Positions 32,201 through 41,000 of a stretch of 64,000 nucleotides of DNA are shown here, piece by piece. The position numbers were made by a program, and so were the translations under genes. The stretch spans positions 8,691,068-8,755,067 of the forward strand of contig NC_069108.1 of the NCBI RefSeq assembly GCF_947172395.1, given 5' to 3'. Each line of letters begins with the position of its first letter. Within the stretch, counting starts at the first letter, position 1. Under the pieces are notes generated by a model. It made no database searches, was not told the DNA's origin, and was given only the letters and a program-made list of their open reading frames with translations. The DNA is from Bicyclus anynana (taxonomy: Eukaryota; Arthropoda; Insecta; Lepidoptera; Nymphalidae).

Positions 32201-33922
32201 TAGCTGAAATTTGATATTAAGATATATCATAGCCTGAATTAACACATAGGCTACTTTTTATCCCGGAAAAATCCATGGTTTCCGAGGGATTTGTGAAAAA
32301 CTAAATTCCACGCGGACGAAGTCGCGGGCGTCCGCTAGTTTTATAATACGTAAGTATGAAGAAGATATTTTAATTTAATGATTGTATGTTTATAATGTAA
32401 TGATGTAAATGATAATAATATATAAATAATAGCGAATTATATTACCTACTTATTTTATAAAAACATCTCGTGTAAATTAAAATTATGACAATCTGCATAA
32501 AATATTTATTTATTCCAATATTATAAAGAGGCTTTAATTGTGATGTTAATAGGGGGTAAACTCTGAATCTACTCACCCGATTTTAAAAATTCTTCTATCA
32601 CTAAAAAACCCAGAATTTTGTGAGTGTTATGGGCTATATTTTATACCCGTATTCCCTAGGGTGAAACCACGGAACGTCTTCTCTCGTCATCAGCCCATAT
32701 TCGGCTCACTGCTGAGCTCGAGTCTCCTCTCAGAATGAGAGGGATAAAGCCAATAGTCCACCACGCTGGCCCAATGCGGATTGGCAGACTTCACACACGC
32801 AGAGAATTAAGAAAATTCTCTGGTATGCAGGTTTCTTAACAATGTTTTCCTTCACCGTTTGAGACACGTGATATTTAATTTCTTAAAATGCACACAACTG
32901 AAAAGTTGGAGGTGCATGCCCCGGACCGGATTCGAACCCACACCCTCCGGAATCGGAGGCAGAGGTCATATCCACTGGGCTATCACGGCTCTTATCTCTT
33001 AAAGTCTAGTCTAAATATATAAAACACAAAGGTGACTGACTGACATAGTGATCTATCAACGCACAGACCAAACCACTGGACGGATCGGGCTGAAATTTGG
33101 CATGCAGGTAGATGTTATGACGTAGGCATTCCCTGAGAAAGGATTTTGATCAACACTCCCATGGGGATAAATCTATACTTATAATAAATCTGTAGAGAGG
33201 TCAATTCTGTACATGAAATATATTTCCAAAATAACTATCAGGGGGTGATTAGTGATCGATACTGACGCCAAAAATGCAATCAATAAAATTTTTGTCTGTC
33301 TGTCTGTCTGTATGTTCTTTATAGAAACAAAAACTACTGGACGGATTTTAACGAAACTTGGTACAATTATTCTTCATACTCCTGGGCAGGTTATAGTATA
33401 CTTTTCATCACGCTACGATCAATAGGAGCAGAGCAGTGAAGAGAAATGTTGAGAAAACGGGAGAAGTTACTCCATTTTTTAAGCTTCCGTCGCGTGTACA
33501 TCCTTAATGGTTAAGACTACATAGAAATCATGTATGACGGAAATGTTCTCCTCAAATTATATAAAAAAAACACAACGGCATATATATGTCTATCTTTTAT
33601 GGTTGACTCACAATAACACGTGTAACTCCCGATAGCTTAGCAGTTCGAAACTTTCTAATTATATTTGTCTACTCTTATGTTTAAAGGGGGTTTCTAGGGT
33701 AGGGGTAGGGTAGGGGTAAGGTAGTGGTAGGGTAGGGATAGGGTAGGGGTAGGGTAGAGGTAGGATATAGGTAGTTGAAAGTTTACATCGACTTCCACGC
33801 GGACGAAGTCGCGGGCGTCCGCTAGTATATAATAGACTCACCTTCCAAGTTCCAAGCCCAAGAATAGGGCAGGTCCTTCCATTATTTAACACGATTAGCG
33901 GTACTTGAGGTTTATCTTGCAT
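23277..33922 (-). CDS. Aldo-keto reductase (AKR1/AKR2-type), seven exons
   Basis: Exons, in gene order: 33842-33922, 30285-30427, 28474-28615, 27747-27941, 26842-27041, 24003-24158, 23277-23316. They total 957 bases: 318 residues plus stop, the normal length for this family. Every junction keeps frame with GT/AG. The NADPH-dependent (alpha/beta)8-barrel reductase reduces carbonyl substrates. The catalytic tetrad is complete: Asp49 and Tyr54 in YRHIDCAYVYGNE, Lys83 in VTSKLW, His116 in LYLIHWP. Further family blocks are SIGLSNFNKRQ, QHKLIQHCRSLG, AYSPLGSP and the cofactor segment VIPKTVTRSRLQQNMEVFDF. It ends HHPDYPFHDEY. Lepidopteran relatives include the AKR2E ecdysteroid or aldehyde reductases; substrate here is unknown. 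Introns total about 9.7 kb and are almost wholly mobile DNA. Confidence 0.93.
23345..23660 (-). mobile_element. Two adjacent Helitron-like fragments
   Basis: 23353-23541 runs from CTAGTCCCGCGGTTTCGCTC to ATAATATTAGTA. A second fragment follows with GACGCCGCGCGGTTTCACCC and GCTTTCATCGATAAATGGGC. Both match the reverse of the family end at 48100-48264. Confidence 0.6.
23680..23846. mobile_element. Palindromic MITE with CCTAGTG ends
   Basis: Starts CCTAGTGGGAGTTTTCA and ends TTCCACTAGG. The arms hold ACGTAAACGCGAATTT and its complement around TAGATGGCGCTG. Other copies: 25112-25283, about 26345-26455, and 29030-29390 (interrupted). Confidence 0.75.
24190..24838. mobile_element. GGGATGATGAC MITE, 3' truncated, split by a Helitron
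   Basis: 24190-24213 and 24547-24838 are colinear with 14196-14520. The Helitron at 24214-24546 separates them. Confidence 0.75.
24214..24546 (+). mobile_element. Non-autonomous Helitron with empty site available
   Basis: Starts TCTATACTTATAATAAA and ends GCGGGCGTCCGTTAG, with a GC-rich hairpin near the 3' end. It sits between A and T in TTTTTAAA|TTGTA; the uninterrupted MITE at 14209-14225 reads TTTTTTAAATTGTAC, so nothing was duplicated. Related to 33172-33825. Confidence 0.8.
25112..25283. mobile_element. Palindromic MITE with CTAGTG ends
   Basis: TCTAGTGGCAGTTTGATAC ... CGCACTAGG; inverted arms as in 23680-23846. Confidence 0.75.
25183..25390 (+). repeat. Direct duplication, first copy
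   Basis: From the middle of the MITE to TTGAAATTTAAAT, nearly identical to 26347-26562. It shares GCAGCTTTGGTACATTGGCG and TGTTTGTCGATTGACTTGAA. Confidence 0.75.
25391..26120. other. Reductase intron sequence, no gene seen
   Basis: A/T-rich. 25720-25790 recalls one arm of the foldback element at 27136-27331 (TTTCTACAATCGCAAACGCT). No exon-like frame. Confidence 0.4.
26120..26340. mobile_element. SINE-A tail (-) joined to SINE-B 3' end (+)
   Basis: 26125-26226 reads TTTACAAGTTAGCCCTTGAC ... AGGATGAAAATCC. 26228-26338 reads CTTAATTCTATACGTGTGTG ... CAACAGTGAGCCGAATATGG. Confidence 0.65.
26347..26562 (+). repeat. Direct duplication, second copy
   Basis: Colinear with 25183-25390. Flanked on both sides by near-identical SINE-B ends (26280-26352 and 26577-26651), so the duplicated unit probably included them. 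Confidence 0.75.
26650..26780 (+). repeat. GC-rich interspersed repeat
   Basis: GACACTCCCATAATATGCGG and the following GCGCGGGTGTGA block recur at 57030-57110 with changes. Function unknown. Confidence 0.45.
27064..27445 (+). repeat. Repeat R-C split by a foldback element
   Basis: 27064-27135 and 27332-27445 are colinear with 3178-3370; the foldback element separates them at the GAGTCC/GGACTT position. Confidence 0.65.
27136..27331. mobile_element. Foldback MITE with long (about 80 bp) inverted arms
   Basis: Starts GCCCCTGTAGCCTAGTGGCA and ends TGCCACTTGGCTACAGGGGC. The arms share TTCTCTTTCTACGATCGCTA and AACGCTTCGAAAACTAGAAA and are nearly identical. A relative lies at 49998-50163. Confidence 0.85.
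27556..27715 (+). mobile_element. 5'-truncated copy of the restriction-endonuclease-type LINE
   Basis: In sense it reads VSVNGLIARSFDQHLKKL ... NCWIKSRI, the C-terminal end of the ORF at 38075-41659 (VVSVNGLIAKSFDQHLKKL). It continues into the 3' UTR words CACCGGTTG and ATGTCC. Frameshifted. Confidence 0.8.
27990..28035 (+). mobile_element. SINE-A head fragment
   Basis: GACGGCCTCCGTAGCGCAGT and GGTATGCGCGGTGGATT; cut off before the B box. Confidence 0.6.
28240..28440 (-). mobile_element. RTE-like LINE 3' end fragment
   Basis: In reverse it reads RWTDVIKRVADIRWMQAAQ then RNVWKSLQKAY, matching 30060-30150. It lies 35 bp downstream of reductase exon 3. Confidence 0.75.
28815..29028 (+). mobile_element. 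SINE-B body without head
   Basis: TAAGAAATTAAATATCACGT through AATCTGCATCGGGCC to GCAGTGAGCCGTATATGGG. Confidence 0.7.
29030..29390. mobile_element. CCTAGTG MITE interrupted by a SINE-B head (-)
   Basis: 29030-29170 and 29340-29390 carry MITE arms (GTAAACGCGAATTTCTAAGG; TAACTGCCACTAGG). 29195-29335 is SINE-B in reverse, ending with the A box complement CCACTGGGCTATCACGG. Confidence 0.6.
29605..30190 (+). mobile_element. RTE-like LINE, 5'-truncated, 200-codon open remnant
   Basis: Encodes the RT C-terminal tail: QLGWDAFGKLHDIF, LPVMTYGSETWSLT, LKWQWAGHIVRRADGRWG, VGRPPTRWTDDIKR, WMQAAQYRDVWKSLQKAY, then a run of ATG at the 3' end. No catalytic box. It lies in reductase intron 2 on the opposite strand, so it is not a host exon. 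Confidence 0.8.
30520..31785. repeat. Tandem array of about fourteen 87 bp units
   Basis: The anchor TAACTGACGTAAC recurs near 30597, 30684, 30771, 30858, 30946, 31035 and onward at 87-89 bp steps. Units also share AAAAAGCATATTGTAAA, ACATTTAAATATATAATTAC and TATTAACTAAAATGTAC. The units are over 80 percent A/T and differ by point changes and small indels. It sits inside reductase intron 1. Confidence 0.85.
31959..32338 (+). mobile_element. Non-autonomous Helitron
   Basis: A|TCCTACTAATGTTATAA at the start and GGGCGTCCGCTAG|T at the end, with the GC-rich hairpin ACGCGGACGAAGTCGCGGG. Internal half-repeats each hold ACTTTTTATCCCGG and ATCCATGGTTTCC. Confidence 0.8.
32530..32685 (+). mobile_element. 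Helitron-like fragment
   Basis: Words ATAAAGAGG, CTCTGAATCTACTCACCCGA, TTATGGGCTATATTTTATAC and GTGAAACCACGGAACGTC follow the family order of 55201-55390. Confidence 0.5.
32685..32995 (-). mobile_element. SINE-B, nearly full length
   Basis: In reverse: A box complement CCACTGGGCTA near 32977, B box complement GGATTCGAACC near 32928, then the full body back to TTCGGCTCACTGCTGAGC. Confidence 0.85.
33172..33825 (+). mobile_element. Non-autonomous Helitron abutting reductase exon 1
   Basis: A|TCTATACTTATAATAAA at 33171/33172, GCGTCCGCTAG|T at 33825/33826. It contains a GGGTAG-rich tract at 33690-33775. Its right edge lies 16 bp from the last base of reductase exon 1. Confidence 0.85.
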
Positions 33923-33984
33923 ACTTCTAGGTTGTGTTGCACGTTACTCTGTAGCTCTAACCACTGAAGTGCTGGAGTATGGGT

Positions 33985-34000
33985 ATGCTAGGTGTATATA
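33985..34000 (-). promoter_or_regulatory. Possible TATA box of the reductase gene
   Basis: The minus strand reads CTTTATATACACC about 70 bp upstream of the start codon, a plausible distance for a TATA box with a short leader. Purely positional; a TATAAA match also exists on the other strand. Confidence 0.35.
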
Positions 34001-34109
34001 AAGCGTTAGCTAAGGTACTGTTTCACTGTTGCGACATTTTTGTCTTTTATGTTTGCGTTTGTCGATGGTAATCAATTCGTTTTATATTTCAATATTCAAA
34101 TTATAATAG

Positions 34110-34512
34110 CAGTGGCCTAGCTTGCCTTGGAGGGGCCCTGTATCAAAGTTAGTTGGGGGGCCCAATAGACCAAAAGAAATAGAATAGTAAATATCGATTT
34201 CAATCAAAAACTTTATTTTGTGGTGATGGCACTACAAAATAAAGTTGATGTTTGTTGTGACATACTACTTTTTTATAGAGTGTAGAAACATTGAAATAAA
34301 CAAAGAAAACAGCTAAATTTATAATTCTTAAATTTTGTAAAATTTTTAACCCGAGAAAAAGAATGCTCTTTTGACTTTTGTTATTTTTGAAGTGAAACTC
34401 TATACGCAGTTTTTTATGCTTTTTTTGCGGGATGCACCAGATACGGTACATGTGGGGTCCATCTGGGGATATCACTGATACGGCTGATGTAACGGCGGGA
34501 GCTACGCCCCTG
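34110..34512. mobile_element. hAT-type non-autonomous element with perfect 8 bp target duplication
   Basis: Termini CAGTGGCCTAGCT and AGCTACGCCCCTG are imperfect inverted repeats. TATAATAG flanks it on both sides (34102-34109 and 34513-34520). TIRs starting CAG and 8 bp duplications define the hAT superfamily. No ORF. It lies about 190 bp upstream of the reductase start codon. Confidence 0.85.
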
Positions 34513-34654
34513 TATAATAGGTAAATAAGTGAATTTCCAAAAAAAAATCCAAAAATTGCGTGGTGTCGTTGTAATCGGTACAAAAAAAATACGTGTGGTA
34601 CTCGGGATTGCCGCTGTAAAGCTATTGCATAGCATTTTTTATCAACTTATGCAA

Positions 34655-35175
34655 TTATAATTATTTATTTATTTTATTTATGCAGTATTTCTTTTTCTTT
34701 AGAAAATAATAAAAAATAAAATAAAAAAATGTCTTTACGTTGAGCTGGATTCTAACTCTGGTTTTGCCCCTTAGCTTCACACCACTTGTCCAGTTGAGTC
34801 GATGATAACGTCGAAATGTGATAACTTGATGAACGGCTTGGGTGTTAGGTTTATTTTTGTTACGGAATTTCTTGATTCGGTAGCCGCGCTCGGAGTCCAC
34901 GATAAAATCATCAATCATAATTATTTATTTATTTTATTTATGCAGTATTTCTTTTTCTTTAGAAAATAATAAAAAATAAAAGAACAAAATAAAAAAAGTC
35001 TTTACGTTGAGCTGGATTCTAACTCTGGTTTTGCCCCTTAGCTTCACACCACTTGTCCAGTTGAGTCGATGATAACGTCGAAATGTGATAACTTGATGAA
35101 CGGCTTGGGTGTTAGGTTTATTTTCATTACGGAATTTCTTGAATCGGTTGCCGCGCTCGGAGTCCACGATCAAAG
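34655..35175. repeat. Tandem duplication, two units of about 260 bp
   Basis: Both units start TTATTTATTTATTTTATTTA (about 34659 and 34920), contain TGAGCTGGATTCTAACTCTG and end near GCGCTCGGAGTCCACGAT. They differ by a few bases and one short insertion. Confidence 0.85.
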
Positions 35176-35244
35176 TAACGTAATAGCTTAAGACATAGTT
35201 ATAATGCTCTAGCATTTTTTTCAGGTCATTCTTTCAGATTAATA

Positions 35245-35455
35245 TCATCTTTTTTTTTATTCTTTACAAGTTAGCCCTTGACTACAATCTCACCTGATGG
35301 TAAGTGATGATGCAGTCTAAGATGGAAGCGGGCTAACTTGTTAGGAGGAGGATGAAAATCCACAGCCCTTTCGGTTTCTACACGGCATCGTACCGGAACG
35401 CTAAATCGCTTGGCGGTACGTCTTTGCCGGTAGGGTGGTATCTATGTGTAACGTT
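35245..35455 (-). mobile_element. SINE-A body and tail
   Basis: Starts TTCTTTACAAGTTAGCCC and continues to TGGCGGTACGTCTTTGCCGG on the plus strand. Head missing. Confidence 0.75.
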
Positions 35456-36225
35456 AAATATTTTATTCACAGGAATAATAGCTTTAAACAATAATTTACT
35501 CTTTGATTAATAGGTACCTACTTCAAAAAACAAAAAAATTAGGTAAATTTTTATTGCCGTGTCTGTCCACACGTCACCTTAATAGATATTAAAAACAAAA
35601 TTAAATGGTTATTTTTATTAAAACTTAGTTTTATTTGATACAGTATAGTATGTATATGCATATAGTGGTTGCAGTAATGGCTCAATTCATAAAATTAAAC
35701 CTATTTACGAGTATGTTATGATATTGATTGTCTCACGGCTCTACCACAGGCTCTACCACAGGCTCTACCACAGGCTCTACCACAGGCTCTACCATGACCA
35801 TTTTTGTTCCTATGCATTTGCCATTTCTCTTTTTCAATCTGAAATATTTTCTGAGGAAGAATACAATAAGGAACTTAAGCTAACTTATCCTAATAACTAT
35901 ACAAATCATGCCCACGTGGAAAGGTGGCAAGAATACTGGCTGCATTTCCGCGCTGGACAGCCAGGCTGATCCTTTGCGCAAAAAATGAGCCAGCCCTTCT
36001 GTCACCAGTCGAGGCAACTAGCCGCTTTGAAATAGTACGGAAAAATTTTTTGGCACTGCGACTCCATGGCCCAAGGGTCTCCACGGCAATATTTTCTTGT
36101 TTCGTTCTTTTTAGACTCCTTTTTACGTAGTCGGGTTATAATTGTTAATTTTTATTTTTTTGGTGTTTGATTGTAGTTAAGTAATCTTACTCTTTTTCTT
36201 TTCTTTGATTTCTTCAAAAGCATAT
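35456..36225. other. Intergenic stretch with a 12 bp tandem repeat
   Basis: 35737-35790 holds about five copies of GGCTCTACCACA. Short open stretches follow (for example SEIFSEEEYNKELKLTY near 35845-35900), but no splice signals or family match support a gene. Confidence 0.4.
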
Positions 36226-36985
36226 TATTTCGTCCGAAATTCCTCAGTGCCTGAAGACGAAAGTCTTCGAACAGTGCGTGTTGCCTGTGATGACATACGG
36301 GTCCGAGACTTGGTCGCTAACTATGAGCCTCGACGGCCTCCGTGGCGCAGTGGTATGCGCGGTGGATTTACAAGACGGAGGTCCTGGGTTCGATCCCCGG
36401 CTGAGCAGATTAAGATTTTCTTAAATTGTCCAGGTCTGGCTGGTGGGAGGCTTTGGCCGTGGCTAGTTACCACCCTACCGGCAAAGACGTACCGCCAAGC
36501 GATTTAGCGTTCCGGTACGATGCCGTGTAGAAACCGAAAGGGGTGTGGATTTTCATCCTCCTCCTTGACAAGTTAGCCCGCTTCCATCTTAGACTGCATC
36601 ATCACTTACCATCAGGAGAGATTGTAGTCAAGGGCTAACTTGTAAAGAATAAAATAAAAAAAAAGCCTTATTAGAAGGCTCAAAGTCACTTAGCGGGCGA
36701 TGGAGCGAGCTATGCTTGGAGTTTCTCTGCGTGATCGAATCAGAAATGAGATCTGCAGACGAACCAAAGTCACTGAAGTGGCGAAGAGCCGATGGACGTT
36801 GGAGTCCCAAGGTGCTGGAATGGCGACCCCGCACCGGAAAGCGCAGTGTTGATCGACCCCCCACCAGGTGAACCGAAGACGTCAAGGTTGCAGGGAGCGG
36901 CTGGATGCTGGCGGCTCAGGACCGTTTTGTTTGGAAGTCCATGGAAGAGGCCTATGTCTAGCAGTGGACATCCATCGGCTGATAA
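36226..36985 (+). mobile_element. RTE-like LINE fragment split by SINE-A
   Basis: 36226-36331 and 36669-36985 align with 29710-30175 (TTCGTCCGAAATTCCTCAGT ... ACTATGAGCCT | TATTAGAAGGCTC ... CATCGGCTGATAATGA), with an internal deletion. Confidence 0.8.
36332..36663 (+). mobile_element. SINE-A, full length, best copy
   Basis: Head GACGGCCTCCGTGGCGCAGT with A box TGGCGCAGTGG and B box GGTTCGATCCC, body GCTGGTGGGAGGCTTTGGCC ... GCGTTCCGGTACGATGCC ... GGGCTAACTTGTAAAGAATA, A-rich tail. AGCCT flanks both ends (36326-36330 and 36664-36668). A tRNA-derived SINE, not a tRNA gene. Confidence 0.9.
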
Positions 36986-37004
36986 TGACGATATTATATA
37001 ACTG

Positions 37005-37092
37005 AAAAGTTAGAGGTATCAGACCGAATTCGAACCTACGCCCTACGAATCGAAGGCAGAGGCTATATCCACTGGGCTATCACGGTTCTTAC
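37005..37092 (-). mobile_element. SINE-B head fragment
   Basis: GAATTCGAACCTACGCCC then TATCCACTGGGCTATCACGG, the B and A box complements. Confidence 0.65.
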
Positions 37093-37384
37093 CGCGTAAA
37101 AGCACTTGTCAGCTAAGTAACTCACTTTACATTCGTTTTACAGTATCGTTATCGGCGTACATGATTGAAATCGATTTTAATTAAGCTCTTCAGTTATTCC
37201 ACGAGTAAATATTATGTACCCAGATGGTATTTTCACAACGGTAAAGCTTTGCCGCCCAAGGGCAATTGTAAAAGCTCGCTTCCCCTATTTGAATTATACC
37301 TACTACTCGTACTTTGTTGGAGTTTACTTCTTATGATTCGATTTTTCATATATAGCCCTCGGTATGAAAAAAATTAATGAAAAA

Positions 37385-37650
37385 TGTCGCGATAACCCAG
37401 TGGATATGACCTCTGCCTCCGATTCCATGACATGCACCTCCAACTTTTCAATTGTGTGCATTTTAAGAAATTAAATATCACGTGTCTCAAACGGTGAAGG
37501 AAAACATCGTGAGGAAACCTGCATACCAGAGAATTTTCTTAATTCTCTCTGTGGAGTCTGCCAATCTGCATTGGGCCAGCGTGGTGGACTATTGGCCTAA
37601 CTGGAGACTCGAGCTCAGCAGTGAGCTGAATATGGGTTGATAATGATGAA
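37385..37650 (+). mobile_element. SINE-B copy with deletion of the B box
   Basis: CGATAACCCAGTGGATATGA, then directly GACATGCACCTCCAAC; body to GCAGTGAGCTGAATATGGG. Confidence 0.75.
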
Positions 37651-37669
37651 AAAAATGTGGGCAGTAAAA

Positions 37670-37905
37670 TTCGTTGAACGAATGACAGCGTTACGTTTTC
37701 GTGCGCAATCTATTCTGCGCACCTTTCACCGTGCGCTGCCGACAGCTGTTAACGGGCGCGCATGCTCCTCGGTTGCGCACCTTTCACTTTTCAGGCGTAG
37801 GTGTTGAGACGTACATAGTGTATGCTGCGAGACAACATACACTATTTAGACAGACGATCTGAAAGAGTAAAACTCCATTTGTAAGTTGGAGCTGACACAC
37901 ACTTT
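37670..37905 (-). mobile_element. Unclassified interspersed repeat with internal hairpin
   Basis: Inverted copy of 375-590: CGCACCTTTCACC twice, AGTGTATGCTG...CAACATACACT, and GAGCTGACACA at the end. Confidence 0.5.
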
Positions 37906-38019
37906 TTTTCTTTTAATTTTTTTTTATCAATTATTTCTCTCATTTATTTATTATTTCTTTTTTTTTAAATTTTTAACAATATAAGTATAATAAAATACAA
38001 AACATTATTAAAAATTTAT

Positions 38020-41000
38020 AAAAAAAAATTCACCCTCCCGCTGCGGGACATTTGAGTGTCCAAGCAACCGGTGGTCAGGGCTCCAGAGTGAGAAACCTCC
38101 TCACAATACGCGCCGTCTCAAGAATCACTGCCTTTTGTATCCGACTCTTGATCCAACAGTTAAGCGAAAGCTTCTTAAGATGTTGGTCGAAGCTTTTCGC
38201 TATAAGACCATTGACTGAAACAACTATCGGAACAATAATAGTTGACTCAACATTCCACATGGCGGTAATCTCGTGAGCAAGGTCCAAGTATTTTGATACT
38301 TTTTCCTTTTCGGCTTTAACCAGATTATCGTCATGTGGAACAGTAATATCAACAATTATTGCACGACGCACTGACCGATCGACTAGCACTATATCAGGTC
38401 TATTGGCTACAATATACCTGTCAGTGATAATCGTTCGGTCCCAGTAGAGCAATGCACTGCTATTTTCAAGAACTGGGTCGTACCTATAGTAAGGCATCTC
38501 AAAATCGATAAGGCCATATTGAAGAGCAAGCTGTTGGTGGATTATCTTGGCTACTTGATTATGTCTGTGCAAGTATTCGCCGTTAGCAAGGTGAGAACAC
38601 CCGGACACAATATGCCTGAGGGACTCCCCAGGACGATGACACGCTCGACAGATGTCTAGAGTGCCATCTTTCATAATGTGTTTCCGGTAGTTTCTCGTCT
38701 TTATAACTTCGTCCATAATTGCACAGACAAAACCCTCGGTTTCCCCAAAGAGGTCACCGAATTGCAACCAAGATACAGATGTTATTTGATCTACATCCGG
38801 CCCAGTAAGGGCCTTGTAGAATCGTCCATGCAACTCCTTGCTCTTCCATATTGCCACACGATCTGAGTTACTGATTACTATAGGCTTGCGCCAGTTCTCT
38901 TTGCCTAGGGATAGCGGGGTAAGTCCCTTATCCACTGCAACGACATCCTGATACATACTCACATTCATCTTGAGAAAATGATCTCTGAGATTGCACACCT
39001 CACGATTATGGAGGTTCCTGGCGTTTAAGAAGCCACGTCCTCCACACTTGCGTGGGAGGTACAATCTCATTACAGATGAACGGGGGTGATGCATCCGGTA
39101 TGACGTCAGCAGTTTACGGACTTTACAGTCCAGGGAATCCAGTTCGGTTTGAGTCCACTTTAGAATGCCAAAAGTGTATATGAGTAAGGGCATGACCCAG
39201 CTATTAAAGGCACGCACCTTGTTACCGCCTGATAAAAGACTTTTTAGGACTTTTTTCAGGCGGCCAAAGAAGCGTTCCTTCACTACCTGTTTCATATTCC
39301 CTGCCTCAATACAAAGTGCTTCTGTCATTCCAAGGTATTTATAGGTCTCGCCTTCAAGGAGTGATCTGAGAATGACAGTTTCTGAAATAACTATATTCTC
39401 GGAGCTCACTATCCTTCCTCGCTCTACATTGATGACCGCACACTTGTCTACACCAAATTCCATCCTTATGTCATTGCTAAAGGTTTGAGTAATCTTCAGC
39501 AATGACACTAGGTCTGTACGCTTTGATGCATACAGCTTGAGGTCATCCATGTAAAGCAAGTGAGATATGAGCTCACCACCCCTGCGAAGGCGAAAGCCTA
39601 GCCCTGAATCCCGCAGTAAAGTACTGAGAGGATTAAGGGCTAGACAAAACCATAAAGGGCTCAAACTATCGCCCTGGAAAATACCTCGCCTAATCCCTAT
39701 CAGTTCATTCGATTCAGAACACTCAGAAGCGCCTGGGTGACGAAGAACTGTCATCCACTGTCCCATACATGACTCAAGAAAAGAGCATAGTGTTGTATCG
39801 ACCTTGTACAACCGCATGACCTCCATGAGCCATGAATGAGGCACCGAATCATAGGCCTTCTTGTAGTCTATCCAAGCAGCCGTGAGATTTTTTCTGTTTC
39901 GCCGAACCTGTTGGCAAATAGCAGTGTCTATGAGGAGAAGTTCCTTTGTACCACGAGACCGGGCCTTACATCCATTCTGTGTTGGGGCCAAAATATGATT
40001 TGCATTTATATGCATCGTTAATTTTGATGACAGAATGGATGTAAGGAGCTTATAGATGGTGGGTAAGCATGTTATCGGTCGGTAGTTTTTGGGGTCTGTG
40101 GTACTTCCGGATTTGTGTAGCAGGAACGTGACACCAGTTGTTAAAAATGCCGGTAGCGATCCAGTGTCAATGGCATTTTGAAATTGCACTGCCAAGATAG
40201 AATGGGCGCTACGAAACCATTTTAACCAGAAGTTGTGCAATCCGTCCGGTCCTGGGCATTTCCAGTTTGACGCCGGACGAATTGCACAACTTACATTTTC
40301 TGTAGTAATGGATATCGGAATCATTTTTTCCACCATTGCACACTCTTCCTTGACAGTACTCATCCAATCGCCTTCAGTGTGGCCTACGGGGGCCGACCAG
40401 ATGCTACGCCAGAAATCTGACATAGCATCAGAAGTCGGAGGTTCCCCATCTGTCACACAGACACTGGATCGTTCCCAGTTCCTGTACACTTTCCGTTGGT
40501 CACTTTGGAAGATCCTATTCTGATTATACCGGTCAATACGCTCTTTATAACGCCTAATGCGTTGTGCCCATGCATAGACTTTCTGCTTCAAGAAGTCAAT
40601 GCGTTCGGTGACACAAGCCAAGTACTGGAACGGACGTGTGTCAGTCCCAGCAAAAGCCTGAGTCACAAATCGCATAACTCTAGGACGATTGTTGCCCTCC
40701 TTGAAGCAGATTAGCTTAGCTATGAGAGTTCTAGTCAGTGTGATACGCCTTTCGATTCTGGTCCGCCAAGCTGGTGCTTGACCCGTCCTCTGCGGAGCCG
40801 TGCGTGGTTCAGGGAATTTGACACCCGCAATACGACACGCCGCAACGGCTCCACAGAATAGAATCGAATGCGTATCACTTAGGTCCTCAGATGTTACGAG
40901 ATATTCACCTAAAATCTGATCTAGAACCCCCACTAACGCCATATTTCGTCTATGTACAGGCAAACGAGGCAATTTTGGTCTTAAATTAAGAGGCATGTAC

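Noticed and set aside
34661..35215. Paired 85- and 93-codon minus-strand ORFs
   Set aside because: They exist only because the same 260 bp is duplicated; no coding features.
35718..35969. 83-codon ORF with LYHR repeats
   Set aside because: The start is a 12 bp tandem repeat; the rest lacks support as a gene.
36332..36410. tRNA-like sequence with A and B boxes (also 19856 and others)
   Set aside because: These are SINE heads followed by a common body and tail, in many copies; they do not fold as intact tRNAs and are not tRNA genes.
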